From assembly GCA_028023455.1 (NCBI GenBank), contig JAQFVV010000316.1, forward strand, positions 558,001 to 622,000: a stretch of 64,000 nucleotides of DNA, read 5' to 3'. Position 1 is the stretch's first letter. The number at the start of each line of letters is the position of its first letter. Below the pieces are notes generated by a model. That model was given only the letters and a program-made list of their open reading frames with translations, did not search any database and had not been told where the DNA came from. Shown in pieces: positions 25,134 through 36,347 of the stretch. The translations under genes were made by a program, and so were the position numbers. Origin of the DNA: Epiperipatus broadwayi (taxonomy: Eukaryota; Onychophora; Udeonychophora; Euonychophora; Peripatidae).

Positions 25134-25675
25134 ACTACTCTCATACTTATGTTGAAAATGTCTTTAATAGAATAATATAAAGAAGCAATTGTTGGAATTA
25201 TTAATTAAAAGTATTTCATCAGCTTTATTCATCATGTTACACATTTCATACACAGTAGGCTACCCATTTTAGAGTCTCTCCCAGAGCTACTTTGATGAAA
25301 GGGCATGTGTGGGTATGTGTGAAACTTGAAAAAGCATTACTGTTTATCTGATCAATTAAAAGCATTTCAATATGTAATTTAAAAAAACATATTAATATTT
25401 AATTATGGGGAAAGCCTATTGAAAAAGAAAACACTACTTTTCAGGATAAGCAACTGCTTGTTAGCGAAAGTTCAAATGATTTTTAGTCTCTAAATAAAAT
25501 AGTTAAATATCTATTTGCTAACCAAAATTAGATGGGTTAACTTTTTGAAAAAAAAATCTAAGCTTACTTGAGAAGTCCCCAGCTACATGAAAATATCTTA
25601 AGATTTACCAGATTTGTTCACAAGTAGTGGGAATAACTGGTATCTAAACTATAACACTATAACATTTACTTCAAT
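25134..25675. other. No gene recognised
   Basis: AT-rich spacer, nothing seen. Confidence 0.5.
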
Positions 25676-25721
<46 letters not shown>

Positions 25722-25725
25722 TCCA

Positions 25726-25757
<32 letters not shown>

Positions 25758-25765
25758 TCCAATAA
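25676..25765. repeat. CA/TA microsatellite with duplicated unit
   Basis: (CA)n passes into (TA)n, and a block ending TGTATATATTCCAAT occurs twice in tandem. Confidence 0.85.
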
Positions 25766-25780
25766 TATCATGGATAAATG

Positions 25781-25980
25781 AATTCATAAGATTATTTCCA
25801 GGAGCTTTCATGTAATAAAAATATAATAACTAAAAGCTGATATTTCAGTACAATAACAAGTATTTTCATCAGAGCTTTTTCAAATCAAAAGAATGTGTGA
25901 TGTGTGTGGTGGGAAACGTCAGCTATTTAGCTATTATATTTTTATTATAGGGAAGCTCCTGGAAATAATACTTTGAATAT
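25781..25980. repeat. Foldback element with hammerhead ribozyme
   Basis: Arms 25781-25840 and 25918-25980 are reverse complements (TTATTTCCAGGAGCTT and AATAAAAATATAATA shared). A hammerhead core lies on the minus strand at the left arm/loop junction. The right arm begins GAAACGTCAGC, the reverse-oriented remnant of a second core. It looks like two ribozyme-bearing units joined in inverted orientation. Confidence 0.75.
25832..25880 (-). ncRNA. Type I hammerhead ribozyme in foldback
   Basis: Minus strand: stem I strand AAAAGCU, core CUGAUGA (complement of 25866-25872), stem II AAUAC/GUACU with one mismatch, core GAAA (complement of 25843-25846), a minimal stem III AUAU, cleavable AUC, then AGCUUUU pairing all seven bases of stem I. 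All core bases expected for activity are present. The tiny stem III suggests activity as a dimer, as described for Penelope-element hammerheads. Confidence 0.68.
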
Positions 25981-26104
25981 ATATATATATATATATTGCT
26001 AAAAGGAGATTTTGTTAAAAGGAGGTTGCCTTGATAACAGTTTGAAATTGTTGATTATTTTTGATATTGGGATTGTCTAAGTGTTGACTGGTTTTTAATG
26101 ATTT

Positions 26105-26313
26105 TATATATGTAAGGGACTTAAACTCAGACTTTCAAACTCTCCACAGCTATGCAATTCATCTTATACAACTGATACACATGGACCACATATATGTAAA
26201 AGAGATCAGTGATTTTCAATATACATATTTCATGCTGAACCAGCACTCATTAGTTGGTCCAGATCACCATCTCCCACACATATATTTGCTATCTTAATAT
26301 AAATTGAGCAGTG

Positions 26314-26346
<33 letters not shown>

Positions 26347-26525
26347 GAGGTGGTGATCTGCATTAACTGATGAGTGTTGGTTCCGCAAGAAAGATGTATA
26401 TTGGAGATTATTAATATTTTTCACATATATGTGATCATGTGTATCAGTTGTATAAGATGGATTGAATAGCTATGAGAAGTTTAAAATTCTGAGTTCAAGT
26501 CTCTTATAATTTACAGTAAGTTTAG
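26105..26525. repeat. HHR-2 repeats as an inverted pair around (TA)n
   Basis: A minus copy (about 26110-26290) and a plus copy (about 26345-26525) face each other across TA repeats at 26317-26343. Both end in the B-box-like GAGTTCAA block. In the plus copy CUGAUGA is at 26367-26373 and GAAA near 26389; the minus copy has CUAAUGA, a core mutation. Confidence 0.78.
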
Positions 26526-26550
26526 CATAAATAATATACAAGTATTTAAA

Positions 26551-26712
26551 CATTATATACATATAAAAATGAAGTCTTTTTAGGGTTAAACTGTGTATTA
26601 TTTTGTTTAAACCTTGACAGTGATGAATGATATTTCATCAAAACGTTCAATTTAAACAAAATAATACATGGTTTAACCCCAAAAAGACTTTATTTTCATC
26701 ATATAACAATGA
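26551..26712. repeat. Foldback element, about 160 bp
   Basis: Arms 26551-26612 and 26651-26712 are reverse complements (GTCTTTTTAGGGTTAAAC / GTCTTTTTGGGGTTAAAC, TATTATTTTGTTTAAA). The loop has GTGATGAATGATATTTCAT, reminiscent of a decayed hammerhead half, but with C3 and G12 altered. Confidence 0.75.
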
Positions 26713-26764
26713 AAATATTAAATACAATATATATTATAATGATGATTTTTTCAAGGAAAAGATA

Positions 26765-26965
26765 TGAACACATGTATGTGTAGAGATGGTAATTTGGACC
26801 AACTGATGATTGTTGGTTTAGCATGAAATACACATATTGGTGATTATTTATCTTTTCAACATATATGTGTTCAAGTGTATCATTGTTATGAGATGGTGAG
26901 GAGAGTGATGGGTCATGTGAAAGTCTGTGCTCATATACCCTATATATTACATGTATAGACACAGG
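26765..26965 (+). repeat. HHR-2 dispersed repeat
   Basis: A well preserved plus copy: GAGATGGTAATTTGGACCAA, CTGATGATTGTTGGTTTAGC, ATGAAATACACATATTGG, then GTGATGGGTCATGTGAAAG. It follows directly on the foldback at 26551-26712. Confidence 0.8.
26789..26850 (+). ncRNA. Type I hammerhead ribozyme (HHR-2), core intact
   Basis: CUGAUGA at 26803-26809 and GAAA at 26825-26828 are joined by a weak stem II (consensus GUGC/GCAU; here UUGU/GCAU). Stem I pairs CCAA with UUGG immediately outside the core, with a second helix further out. Across copies, stem III is AUA/UAU with a two-base loop and the cleavable triplet AUA. Confidence 0.65.
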
Positions 26966-27159
26966 TATATAATTAGCCTGTGTGTTTCAGTTATTACATA
27001 TGCTTGTAAATATTTTATTTACATTACATTGACATTTTGACTAGATCTTATGAGCCATTTCCCTGAAGGACCTTTATTATCTGGAAGATATCTAACAGAA
27101 TCCAGTGATTATAACAATATCATACTAATATTTACAACAAGAAATGCATATATGAACAT

Positions 27160-27501
27160 ATGATCACTAGATGGAGCTTTACCAATAGCCCACTATCAAG
27201 CTTTGTTTACATAAATGCTGAGCTATCTAGTTTGTTTGACTGGATTTGAAGATTTTTACGTATCTGAAAAATTCATGCTTTCAAGCTGATAGAAACGAGT
27301 TTCATAAATGCTGATTATAGAGTTGGTGTTTAGATCTAATTTTTAGACTTCCTACCCTTTACCGATGTGAGCCAACTAGCTTGAAACCATGGTTTAAAGG
27401 TTGGAGATAATTTGAAAGAGATATTGAATTCTATCTCTCTCAGCGTTTATGTATACAAACCTTGATAGTGGGCTACTGGTAAAGCTCCATCTAGTGATCA
27501 T
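27160..27501. repeat. Foldback element with 70-bp arms
   Basis: Arms begin TGATCACTAGATGGAGCTTT on the left, with the reverse complement on the right, and share CCCACTATCAAG. The spacer of about 200 bp has no coding potential and no ribozyme core that I can identify. Confidence 0.8.
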
Positions 27502-27556
27502 AAAATACAAGCTATAGCAAGTTACAAAATTTATAACTTGTTTTGTTTATCATATA

Positions 27557-27588
<32 letters not shown>

Positions 27589-30500
27589 TTCGACCCATCT
27601 GGATGGGCACAAGGAATTGACATACTTTGTATCTGCATTGAATAGTTACATTATATTAAAAAAAAATGAAATAGCCTTAGAATTTTAAAATTTTTTTTGC
27701 TGGAGATTGTTTGAAGCTTGGATATGGATCGCTTATGCAGTTGATTGACCACTTTATAAGTATTTATTATTATTGTTGTGGTTAGTGAAGTATTTAATGC
27801 CAGAGAGAGGGGTTGTTATTGTAGGAATTGGTATATTTGGGCAGGAAAATGCAAGGTTATTTTATATTAGTGTAGTATTGGTTGAATGGTTTCAAAATCC
27901 TTATTCTTTAATACTTATCCTTTTGTCAACAATTAATAGCCATTTCAATTATATTTAGTTAAGATACTTTAATATTTATAGTATAGTGTATGTGCATGCA
28001 TGTATGACTCTGCATCGTTTTCATTTCATTTTCATCTTTTAACAACATTAAGCAATAGTACATGTACAATAAAAACATTTAAATTACAGTAATTATCTTA
28101 AATAATTTAACAAATATATATTTCTTTCCAATGATTAATAGATAGTTGAATCAATGAATTATTTCACAAATTAGATAAATTATTAATCATTTTTGTTTAA
28201 TAGTTAATTAATATTCATTTTTCTTTCAAGTTTGTAAAAGCTATTTATTTTATTATTTTTTTTTCTTGATTTAATCAAAATGTTTTTTTTTTTTTTTTCT
28301 GAAAAGATTTTTTTTTGAATATGTAATTAGCCTAGATAGAAAGGAAGCATGGGAGTAACCTTGTGAAGAAAATGACCTTTTGGCTAAAGAGAGCTATTTA
28401 ACAAAGATCTCCAGGAAAAATTTGGATATTATGTAAGGTAATGGTAGCCAGAAAACAGTGGCTCATTTTTTTTTTATTGTGAAAATTAAAAACCAGTTGC
28501 TGAAGTCAAATTGATTTTAAAAAAGACTTTGGAGTAAAACATTGAAAGGATCTTAAAAAAATTTATTATGGGAAGAGTTAACTAAAATGGAATTCTAAAT
28601 TTTCAAAAGGTACACAGTTTACTTTGCTCTCCTCGATTTAAACATTTTTAAATTAACCTCTTCATAACTATTGCTCTTTTAAAAATGTATGTTGATAACG
28701 TCCAGTTTACACTACTTCATTTAATTGTCATTTTAAACAAGAATAAATTGCATGAATATTATTGTTGTATCACTAACCAACGTGTGTATTTTAATATATC
28801 TGGGAAACACATGCAGAACTATTTTACAGAATGTATTTTAATTCTTCACTATTTTCCATGTTGTGTTTTTGTGAGGATGAAACATAGAATTAAGAATACG
28901 CATATGTGGATAAATCATGCCATGTTCAAATTCACCATAAAGAGATAACACTATTTATTTATCTGGTATTTCTGGAAATAATACATATTTTAAATGAAGG
29001 AAATAAAATGTGAGTTCCTTCAAATTAAGTATTTGCTGAGATCGAATGGAAGAATAGAAATGCGGGTAATTTTTGTTCTCTTCGATAAAGATGGAATACA
29101 CAACAAAGTATTATCAATTATGGAATTACTAAGGAACCATGGTATCTTAATTGACAATATTTAAGAATAAACCATGCATATAATAGACTATAAAGTGTTA
29201 AATGCTAGTCAAGAAAACTACTAGGAACAATTGCGTATTTAATTTAGCACTACAATGGAGAATGTCTTATATTGTCAGTATAATAAAGGAGAAATTAATT
29301 GCTTGTGTGTGTGATTTGGTACCTCAAATAGATATGCTATGAACACTAGAGGTGCTGGGTCAGATTTAAGTTACGTTTATATTTTTTTTAAGTTATCCTG
29401 CAGAAGTTATTTCATTTAAATTCAGTTTGGAATGTGTCCCATATTGTTTCATAAGCCCGGAGCAGAGCTTTGCAAGTGAACTTTCATTTTAAGTTATAAA
29501 ACAAATAACTTTTGTTTCTTTATTTTTTTTATTGCTTGTCATTATTAATGTATATTATTGATAATAGGATTACTTATTATTATGTTTTAGTGATAATTTG
29601 GGTTATTTTGACCTTCTAGACCCTCTCAAAGCATATCCAAATGAGGAATACGCTGGTAACAATTGATTGTATACTAATAGGTCTTATTGTTCTTTTATGA
29701 AGGTAAAAGAAAGAAATATTTTTTTTTATACATTATTAGAGAGGTTTATATTTATTTTGTATACTTTATTATCTCAAAGTGAGAATTTTTTTTTTTTTTC
29801 AATCAACGAACGTATAACAGAAATAGTTTACTAGATATGAAAGAAAGTTCGTTTGTAATAATTATAACCATTAAATTTTAAAAGGTAACCTAAAGTTTAT
29901 TCTGAATTAAAAGTTATACCTTGATGCAATATTTAATTACCATGTTGCCTGCATAGTGTGTAATTTAGAGTTAATTTTATATATACTTTTATTCGCGGGT
30001 GTGTGTCTGTTTTGCACAATTATGACATTTGTTTGATAAAGTTCAGTTTGTGAATATTTTTATGTATAAATTTCAGATGCTGTCATATTCTACTGAATGG
30101 AATGGATTAGTATGTTATCTGTATGTATTTATCTGCCAGCGTGTATTTATAATGTTCGATATTTAGAAGAGCTTTGAGAATGGAAAGAAATCTGATTGCA
30201 TTATAATGTTTGTAGGGATAAAAGATTTTGCTTATTTAGTATATGTTTTTCCATGAGTAGAGCCTAGTTTATATTATATGCGTATGATTAAATGATATTT
30301 TTTGAAGTTGAGTGATGTTTTCTTAGAGCCCTGGTGATGAGGAAAAAAGATTCCCCACCAATAGTGTATTTAGAAGTAGATGAATTATTGTTGAAGTTTT
30401 TTTTTTTTTTTTTTTTTGGAGACCCCCCCAACCTGTATTTGAAGATGAATTATTGTATGTTCAGTAAGGGTTATCTGCTCCTCATGTAGATTTCCCTTAT

Positions 30501-32145
30501 AATCTATAGTCTGTATAATCATGAAAATATAGCTCTGTGTTAATTAAAATGTGGCCAGATAAATTGTTAAATTAATTCTTGATGTAATATTAGTGTCTTA
30601 TTTTATTGATGAATTACGACATTGTCCAAAATAAAGTAATTGTATGATATTTTCTTAATGAATGGAGAATTTGTAGAAAAGATTATTTTCTATCATTGTT
30701 GCTTGACACACGCACACACACACGTAATATAAATAATATCGCGTATATAAAGTATAGAGTTATTGAAATTAAAATGAGAAATAAATGTTTGAAATACATT
30801 ACATTCATTTAAATAGAAGTATAAAGTTATTGAGATTAAAATGGGAAATAAATATTTTAAACTACAGTGTATTTATTTAAATAAAGGTTATAAATCATCA
30901 AATCATCAGAATGAACATGATTTTGTTGCTATGCATGAAAGATATTCGTAATTGAAAGTGATTATTTAGCCAATTAGAGAAAGTTGCTTGGTTGAGAGCC
31001 AAATATTATTAATTTGATTTATTTTATTAATCAATGGTAATATCCTCTCAAAAGTATTTTTTTGTGTGTGTTAATAATATAACATGTTGTTTATTTAGTG
31101 TCATGTAGATGAAACATGTAGGCAAAGCATGGCATGTGTTTGAAGTCAGAATATTTAAGTTTGTTGTTAATTTGCTTTGATAATAGGGATAATCCCAAAT
31201 TGATGCTTAAAGTTTGTTTGATAATTTAAAAATCTGTAGGACAAGTAGTCCAATTGTAAATATGTTAAACCAAATTTATTTTATTGTAATAAATGATTTA
31301 TTTTATTTGTTTAAAATCTTAAAACTGTGTCTGGAGTTATTATTGTATACATTCGTGTTTTCCATTTCCACATCTCCACATTTCATAAATCTATTATAAA
31401 ATAGATATATTATTTTAGAGTTATAATATTAAATCTGCTGGTGTCTGACAATATTGTTTTTACTTAATCCAAACATTATAAGGAACATTTGCCACTGGAT
31501 AAACATATTAGAAAGGTTGCCAAGTTAGTATATTTGTTAGATGATGATATGAAATTAAAATACCCTATTTCTGTCATTATCTTATCATTGAAACACAGTA
31601 GAATATTTTAGTCAATTTGTTTCATTACATTTTTATCATACTTTAGAATTATAACTTATGGGCCAATGTAGTTTATTTAATTCAACTGTGTTTGTTAAAT
31701 TCCCTGAGATCTTATTGTTTATTTCTTGATTGGCATTAAAGTAGATGTTTAGATTGTGATATGCCAAGTCATAGAATTGTTTAGTATTATAATTATAGCA
31801 AGCTGATATATGTTATATTTGGATGAAGGAAGAAATTAAGTTTAAAGTATATTTTAATAGACTGTACCGATAAACATTATGATTCTTTATCATACAATTA
31901 ATTAATAAAAAGGATTTACATTATATTTAGTGTTTTGTAATATTTCTTCTTTCATTTATTTATCATCATATATCTTATGAACTGCCTATAGCCTCCCACT
32001 GAGCTGAGCTGAACATAAACTTAAATATAGAGTCTCAATAATAGTTTTGTATTATATATCTTGTTATATTGTTCTATTCATTAATAGAACTGGCGCCTGG
32101 GCATTTCGCTCATGTAATGTATATGAGTGGTGTTGGGAGTGTAGG

Positions 32146-32147
<2 letters not shown>
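27502..32147. other. Long stretch without recognisable gene or repeat
   Basis: Besides (TA)n at about 27550-27588 and T-runs (28281-28298, 30397-30417), this 4.6 kb carries no identified element. The plus strand is rich in T-runs, which would fit an intron, but I find no convincing exon in it. Confidence 0.5.
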
Positions 32148-32192
<45 letters not shown>

Positions 32193-32208
32193 ATATATCT
32201 CCACATAT

Positions 32209-32250
<42 letters not shown>
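32148..32250. repeat. Two (TA)n tracts
   Basis: TA repeats at about 32148-32187 and 32216-32249 are separated by a short spacer containing CTCCACATATAT. They can fold back on each other. Confidence 0.9.
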
Positions 32251-32255
<5 letters not shown>

Positions 32256-32261
32256 AGGTAT

Positions 32262-32382
32262 GTGGTTATATTTCTCAGGAATTTATAAGGAGTGAGAGTG
32301 CCAGAATGGCAACAGAATCAATCCTGGGACCTCCAGATCCCAAATGGGACACTCTACCAACTGCATCAAGCCATGCTGGGAT
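32262..32382 (-). mobile_element. tRNA-derived SINE of a second family
   Basis: Minus strand reads GGCTTGATGCAGTTGGTAGA (A-box region), GGTCCCAGGATTGATTCTG (B box, slightly decayed), then CCATTCTGGCACTCTCACTC and a body to TAACCACATACC. Head and body differ from the family at 18241. Confidence 0.7.
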
Positions 32383-32509
32383 AAATCAATATATAATCGT
32401 TTCTACTGACAAACAATAATAAAATACTCATTATTAAATTTTCATTTTAAACAGTCAATTTGTTATAATAGAATTAATAGAAAATGTTTTCATTTTTTAT
32501 TATACCACA

Positions 32510-33130
32510 AGTCACAATCATCATCATCATTTTCAAACAATCCACTTCAAGGTGAAATTATTTCAATCCAGTTTCTCCAGTTCATAGCATTTTCTTTTTC
32601 ACATCTCATTAACATACTTCATTATTTCACCCATCCACATCACATAGGGTCTCTTATTTTTTACAATTTCTTGGGACATAGTTTAAAAGTTCAACTATGG
32701 ACCGTTTACTATCATTTCTTCTAGTAATATGTTTAGCTCAGCTTTATATTAATCTTTTATTTTTTTTAATAATATCACTGATACCTATTTTTTTTTTAGT
32801 ACTTCTTGGGTACTTCTTGTTACTCCCAACATAATCTCACCATATTTTATTTAGTGGTCTAAAGCTTCTGTATTGTTCTTCTGTTAAATATTCAAGTTTC
32901 GGATCTGTAAGTAAGACCTGATAAATTCATTTGTTAAAAACTTTCCTTTGTAAATATGTAAGAATATTTTCTTTTAATATTATTTCTAGCAAAAGTACTC
33001 CATCCAAGTTTAATTCTATGATTAATTTCATAAATTGGGGTAGAGAATTTTATCATTAGCAATTATTTGCCTTTAGTGACTTAACATTTGTTTATAATTC
33101 TGAGAAAATTGCCTTCTAAAAATCTCTTAA
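32510..33130 (-). pseudogene. LINE ORF2 3' remnant
   Basis: Minus-strand remnant related to 18480-19118. The tail complementary to TCAATCCAGTTTCTCCAG (near 32565) and the post-RT block complementary to CAAGTTTCGGATCTGTAAG (near 32893) line up in the same order. A (TCA)n run at the tail (32518-32533) is the LINE's simple 3' repeat. All frames are broken. Confidence 0.65.
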
Positions 33131-33359
33131 AGTATTTAAGTTCAAAAAAACCATTAATTATATACATATTTATAATGTTTTTAAATAGAAAAACTCAAGT
33201 GATTTTAATGATAATTAAAAAAAAAAATCAAAATGTTACAGCATAACCACCCCCAAGTTTTAGTTTTTTCACTGACTTCAATATAACTATCAGTGATCTT
33301 CCAGAAATAGAATCTAAGCAAATAATCTATTCTAGTAACATTTTTTTGAATTCATACGT

Positions 33360-33881
33360 ATGTGTTTGTTGACGAAATATCAATATATTAATAAAATTAA
33401 AATGCAAATGGACAAACTTGGTTTCTTTTTGATTGAAGATTATAATATGGATGGTCAAAGAATAAAATTTATTAACAATATTTTAAAAATTGCTAAAAAT
33501 AAAGTTTTAAATAATAATGTATCTACATATGAGAGTAATATTTTAAATATGTGTATTTTTGGAGATATTAAAATTTACAAAAGATATGTGGATGATGTTT
33601 TTGTCTGTGGAAACATTAATAGCATAAATTTGCTTATAGAGGAATTAAATAAATTGAATGGCTTGAAATGGACTATTGAAAAAGAACAGGATTATAAGAT
33701 TAACTATTTAGATTTAATGATCACAAGAGATAACAGTATATTAAATTATAAACTAATAATTAAGCCATTGCAAAAAAGAGGATATATAAATTTTAAATCA
33801 AAAGTACCAATGAAGCATAAGATGGCAAGTTTTAAATCTTTTTTGTTTCGAAATGAAAAAATTATGTCGTTACCAAAGTGA
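33360..33881 (+). CDS. Penelope-like RT fragment
   Basis: 173 codons from the first ATG; the frame is open from 33339 after a stop. Residues about 75-85 contain RYVDDVFVCG, the catalytic Y-x-D-D box. NYLDLMITRD and MKHKMASFKSFLFR near the end match the conserved H-K-x-x-S-F-x-S-F-L-x-R segment of Penelope-like RTs. The upstream segment KIKMQMDKLGFF sits where active members have an M-x-M-D-G-x-x-M-G-S motif; here that motif is lost, so the enzyme is probably dead. It overlaps the endonuclease frame by 29 bp. Confidence 0.75.
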   Translation: MCLLTKYQYINKIKMQMDKLGFFLIEDYNMDGQRIKFINNILKIAKNKVLNNNVSTYESNILNMCIFGDIKIYKRYVDDVFVCGNINSINLLIEELNKLNGLKWTIEKEQDYKINYLDLMITRDNSILNYKLIIKPLQKRGYINFKSKVPMKHKMASFKSFLFRNEKIMSLPK

Positions 33882-34503
33882 TAAATTGAAAAATATTGAG
33901 ATATTTGCCAAGGAATTGCTTGATGTTGGTTATAAAATGGAACAAATAAACAATACTTTAAGTCAATTTAAAAAAAATTATAATTTAAAAGAAATGAAGA
34001 TTAATAATAAAAAATGGATATCTATTCCATTTATTTCAAATCCACAAGTAAAATTTTTTAAGGATTTATATAAGAATGTATTTAATGTTTCATTCTACGT
34101 TCCAAACAATATTAACAAATTAGTTAATAATTCTAAGGATGTCATACATATCAAGCAAAAAAGTAATGTCATATATCAAATTTTTTGTGATTGTATGCTA
34201 TCATATATAGGTGAATCTAGGTGCAACATTGAGAAAAGATTGAAGGAACACGAATTGTTATATAAGCGTGTAAAAAATAAAAATAATGGTGATTTAATAT
34301 CTTCTTCAGTTTTCTTTGATCATGAAAAAACATGTAAACATAAATTTAAATTTAATTTTGAAAATGTGAAAATTCTTCATGAAGAGAGAAACCATAGTAA
34401 AAGAAAAATTAAAGAGGCAATTTTTATAAATAGGAATAAAACACATTTGATAAATCGACAAGTTTCTAACATTAAAATACGAGATTCATGGAATTTGAAT
34501 TGA
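33853..34503 (+). CDS. Penelope-like RT C-terminus plus GIY-YIG endonuclease
   Basis: 216 codons. The first about 50 continue the RT thumb in a different frame; the switch lies at a six-A run near 33857, so an indel or slippage joins it to the previous frame. NVIYQIFCDC then SYIGES, R and EH follow at about residues 105-133, the GIY-YIG nuclease signature (V-Y-x-I, Y-I-G-E-S, R-x-x-E-H). A later KIKEAIFINRNKTHLINR supplies the expected catalytic glutamate region. The protein would nick target DNA to prime reverse transcription. Confidence 0.8.
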   Translation: MKKLCRYQSDKLKNIEIFAKELLDVGYKMEQINNTLSQFKKNYNLKEMKINNKKWISIPFISNPQVKFFKDLYKNVFNVSFYVPNNINKLVNNSKDVIHIKQKSNVIYQIFCDCMLSYIGESRCNIEKRLKEHELLYKRVKNKNNGDLISSSVFFDHEKTCKHKFKFNFENVKILHEERNHSKRKIKEAIFINRNKTHLINRQVSNIKIRDSWNLN

Positions 34504-34660
34504 TGACGTTTGCTTCCGCTTTTAGTTTTTGAATTTAATAGCAGTTGAGGCAGATTTGAAAGTAACCGAAAGTACTTCTGCGGATTTAAAGATTGTTTGA
34601 ATTGTTTATAAACCGTTTAAAAATATTATTTCAATTATAATTATATATATATAAAGAATG

Positions 34661-35209
34661 CATCAAAAATTATTTGTAAAATAGATGGTTGGCATTACTT
34701 ATGATTGCAATATAAATACTCCATTAAGCACACACCTAACACAAGAACATCCATGAACTAAGAGAGCATCCTAATCAAGACAGAGAAGAGTCAAAAAATA
34801 GTGAAGTGACTATAGTAAAATGTTGGTAAGATATCTTATTTGAGTAATACATATTAATTAATTAAGGACTTTCTAAAAATAGAAGAAAAACTGTAAGTAT
34901 GTATTTACCATTGTTTGACTATATTTTAATTGTATATATTTTTTCTTTTTATAATTGTTATTAGATGATAGACATTCCTATTTTCCTCCTTTTAATAAAA
35001 AGAGATTTATTTTTATTTTAACCAATTAATTATGTCACATAATTATATTTTGGATGAAAATATTTAAGTATTCTCAAGAAACTACACTTTAGTTATATAA
35101 TCAATTTTTAAAGTAATGATATTTTTATTTTATTTTTTTGCTTATCACCCAGAATAATTATGGAGTTTATTTTATGCGTGAGATCAAATTTTAACCATAT
35201 CAGTTATTA
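34661..35209. other. No gene recognised
   Basis: AT-rich; the last 13 bases (35197-35209) are the left target duplication of the next element. Confidence 0.5.
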
Positions 35210-35516
35210 AACAAGGCAAAACTCTCCATATAGTAGTGCCACCCTGTGCCAACCAGAGTAATTAATGGATGCCAGAAGGCTTGTACATAAAATCCCTATC
35301 TAGTACCTACTCATACAATATCTCCAGACTAGTTTCCGGCTTGTGGCTTTCGTCAGTGAGGAGCCTTGGATCTGAAAGCACTGCACCTAAATCTTAGGAT
35401 CTAATGCAACGCCCCAGCAGCCACCTTTTATCTCAACTTAACTACAAAACTATGAGAATGAAATTGAAAACACAATAATATTTTCAATCTAAGCTCAGAT
35501 GGTGATTATGTGATGC
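35210..35516 (-). mobile_element. HHR-1 retroelement, single unit
   Basis: The simplest complete copy: 307 bp on the minus strand with a perfect 13-bp duplication ATATCAGTTATTA on both sides (35197-35209 and 35517-35529). In sense orientation it runs GCATCACATAATCACC, TTAGATTGAAAATATT, TAAGTTGAGATAAAAGG, the ribozyme, GGCATCCATTAATTACTC and ends GGAGAGTTTTGCC. No ORF: a non-autonomous retroposon. Confidence 0.87.
35312..35375 (-). ncRNA. Type I hammerhead ribozyme (HHR-1), core intact
   Basis: CUGACGA (complement of 35350-35356) and GAAAC (GAAA at 35333-35336) are intact, followed by UAGUC with the GUC site. Stem I pairs UCCUCA with UGGAGA at five of six positions, and the outer helix around AUCCAA/UUGUAU is partly kept. 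Confidence 0.72.
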
Positions 35517-35529
35517 ATATCAGTTATTA

Positions 35530-36010
35530 TTAAATTTGTTGTTTAAAATCTCACAACTTTTATTCCATATTCATTTCTTTGTGCTAATTAGTTTTGTATA
35601 TTAAATAATTTTTTAAGGCTTTCTGCCTATAAGTTATGAATGAAATTTCAAGAAATAGTATTAAAAAAAAATTGACATTTGATAAATGACATAAGAATTG
35701 AGAAAGCATTCAATCCTGTATCAAATATAGTGTGTTGATAAACTTAACACCAGCATCTGCATAAAAGCTAATTTTGAAGGGGTTATATTTTTCAAATACC
35801 ATGTCAGTTGATTTCAGTATGAAGAAGTGAAGATAATCAAAAATATAACAGTGGTTTCTCCATTCAATAATATAATTAATAATTATTTATTTTATTATAA
35901 GAAGCATCAGTTTGATTGTTTTGGAGATGGTAAAAATTTCAAGTTAAAACAATGTTAGATATCCTGGTTACTGTTACAATATATATAAACTATATTATGT
36001 AACAGATATT
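35530..36010. other. No gene recognised
   Basis: AT-rich, nothing identifiable. Confidence 0.5.
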
Positions 36011-36197
36011 GTTTTGTGCCAAAGATTTATTATAGTAATAGTTGATAATTGTCTATATACTCTGGTAGAATATGATTTATTTTATATATATAAATAAATT
36101 ATATTATATATCATAGATAATTTTTTACTAAAATATATTCTATCAGAGTATGTAGATAATTATCAACTATTATGGTAATAAATTTTTGGTACAAAAT
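36011..36197. repeat. Foldback element with 70-bp arms
   Basis: Left arm TTTTGTGCCAAAGATTTATT and AATAGTTGATAATTGTCTA are mirrored on the right as TAGATAATTATCAACTATT and AAATTTTTGGTACAAAAT. The loop is mostly A and T. Confidence 0.8.
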
Positions 36198-36347
36198 AGG
36201 GAGGGAATCATAATTTAAAGATAACAAATACTTTTAAATTAGTTGTAGATTACTGCACCAAAATGTAATGGTAGAGCATGTTAAATTATAATTAAAATAA
36301 TGAATATAATTACCTAAAATGATGATGACCACAAACTTAATTTTAAA

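Larger units (their letters stand above)
33339..34660 (+). mobile_element. Penelope-like element, 5'-truncated
   Basis: Consecutive reading frames encode an RT palm and a GIY-YIG endonuclease, the domain order that defines endonuclease-bearing Penelope-like elements. A 3' tail follows with CCGAAAGTACTTCTGCGG, also found in the palindrome at 3033-3220. The start lies inside the RT domain, so the 5' end is missing. Length and openness of the frames (about 390 codons with one frameshift) are striking in such AT-rich DNA, which suggests a comparatively young copy. Confidence 0.85.

Noticed and set aside
26611-26650. Hammerhead ribozyme in the foldback loop (GTGATGA...CAAAAC)
   Set aside because: Two invariant core positions are altered and stem I pairing is weak. 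At most it is a decayed relative.
29614-29660. A short exon bounded by CTTCTAG and GTAACA
   Set aside because: The borders are weak and no neighbouring exon or conserved peptide could be proposed.
34500-34620. Hammerhead in the Penelope-like 3' tail
   Set aside because: TTGATGA and CCGAAAG are present, but C3 is replaced and I could not find compatible stems I and II.
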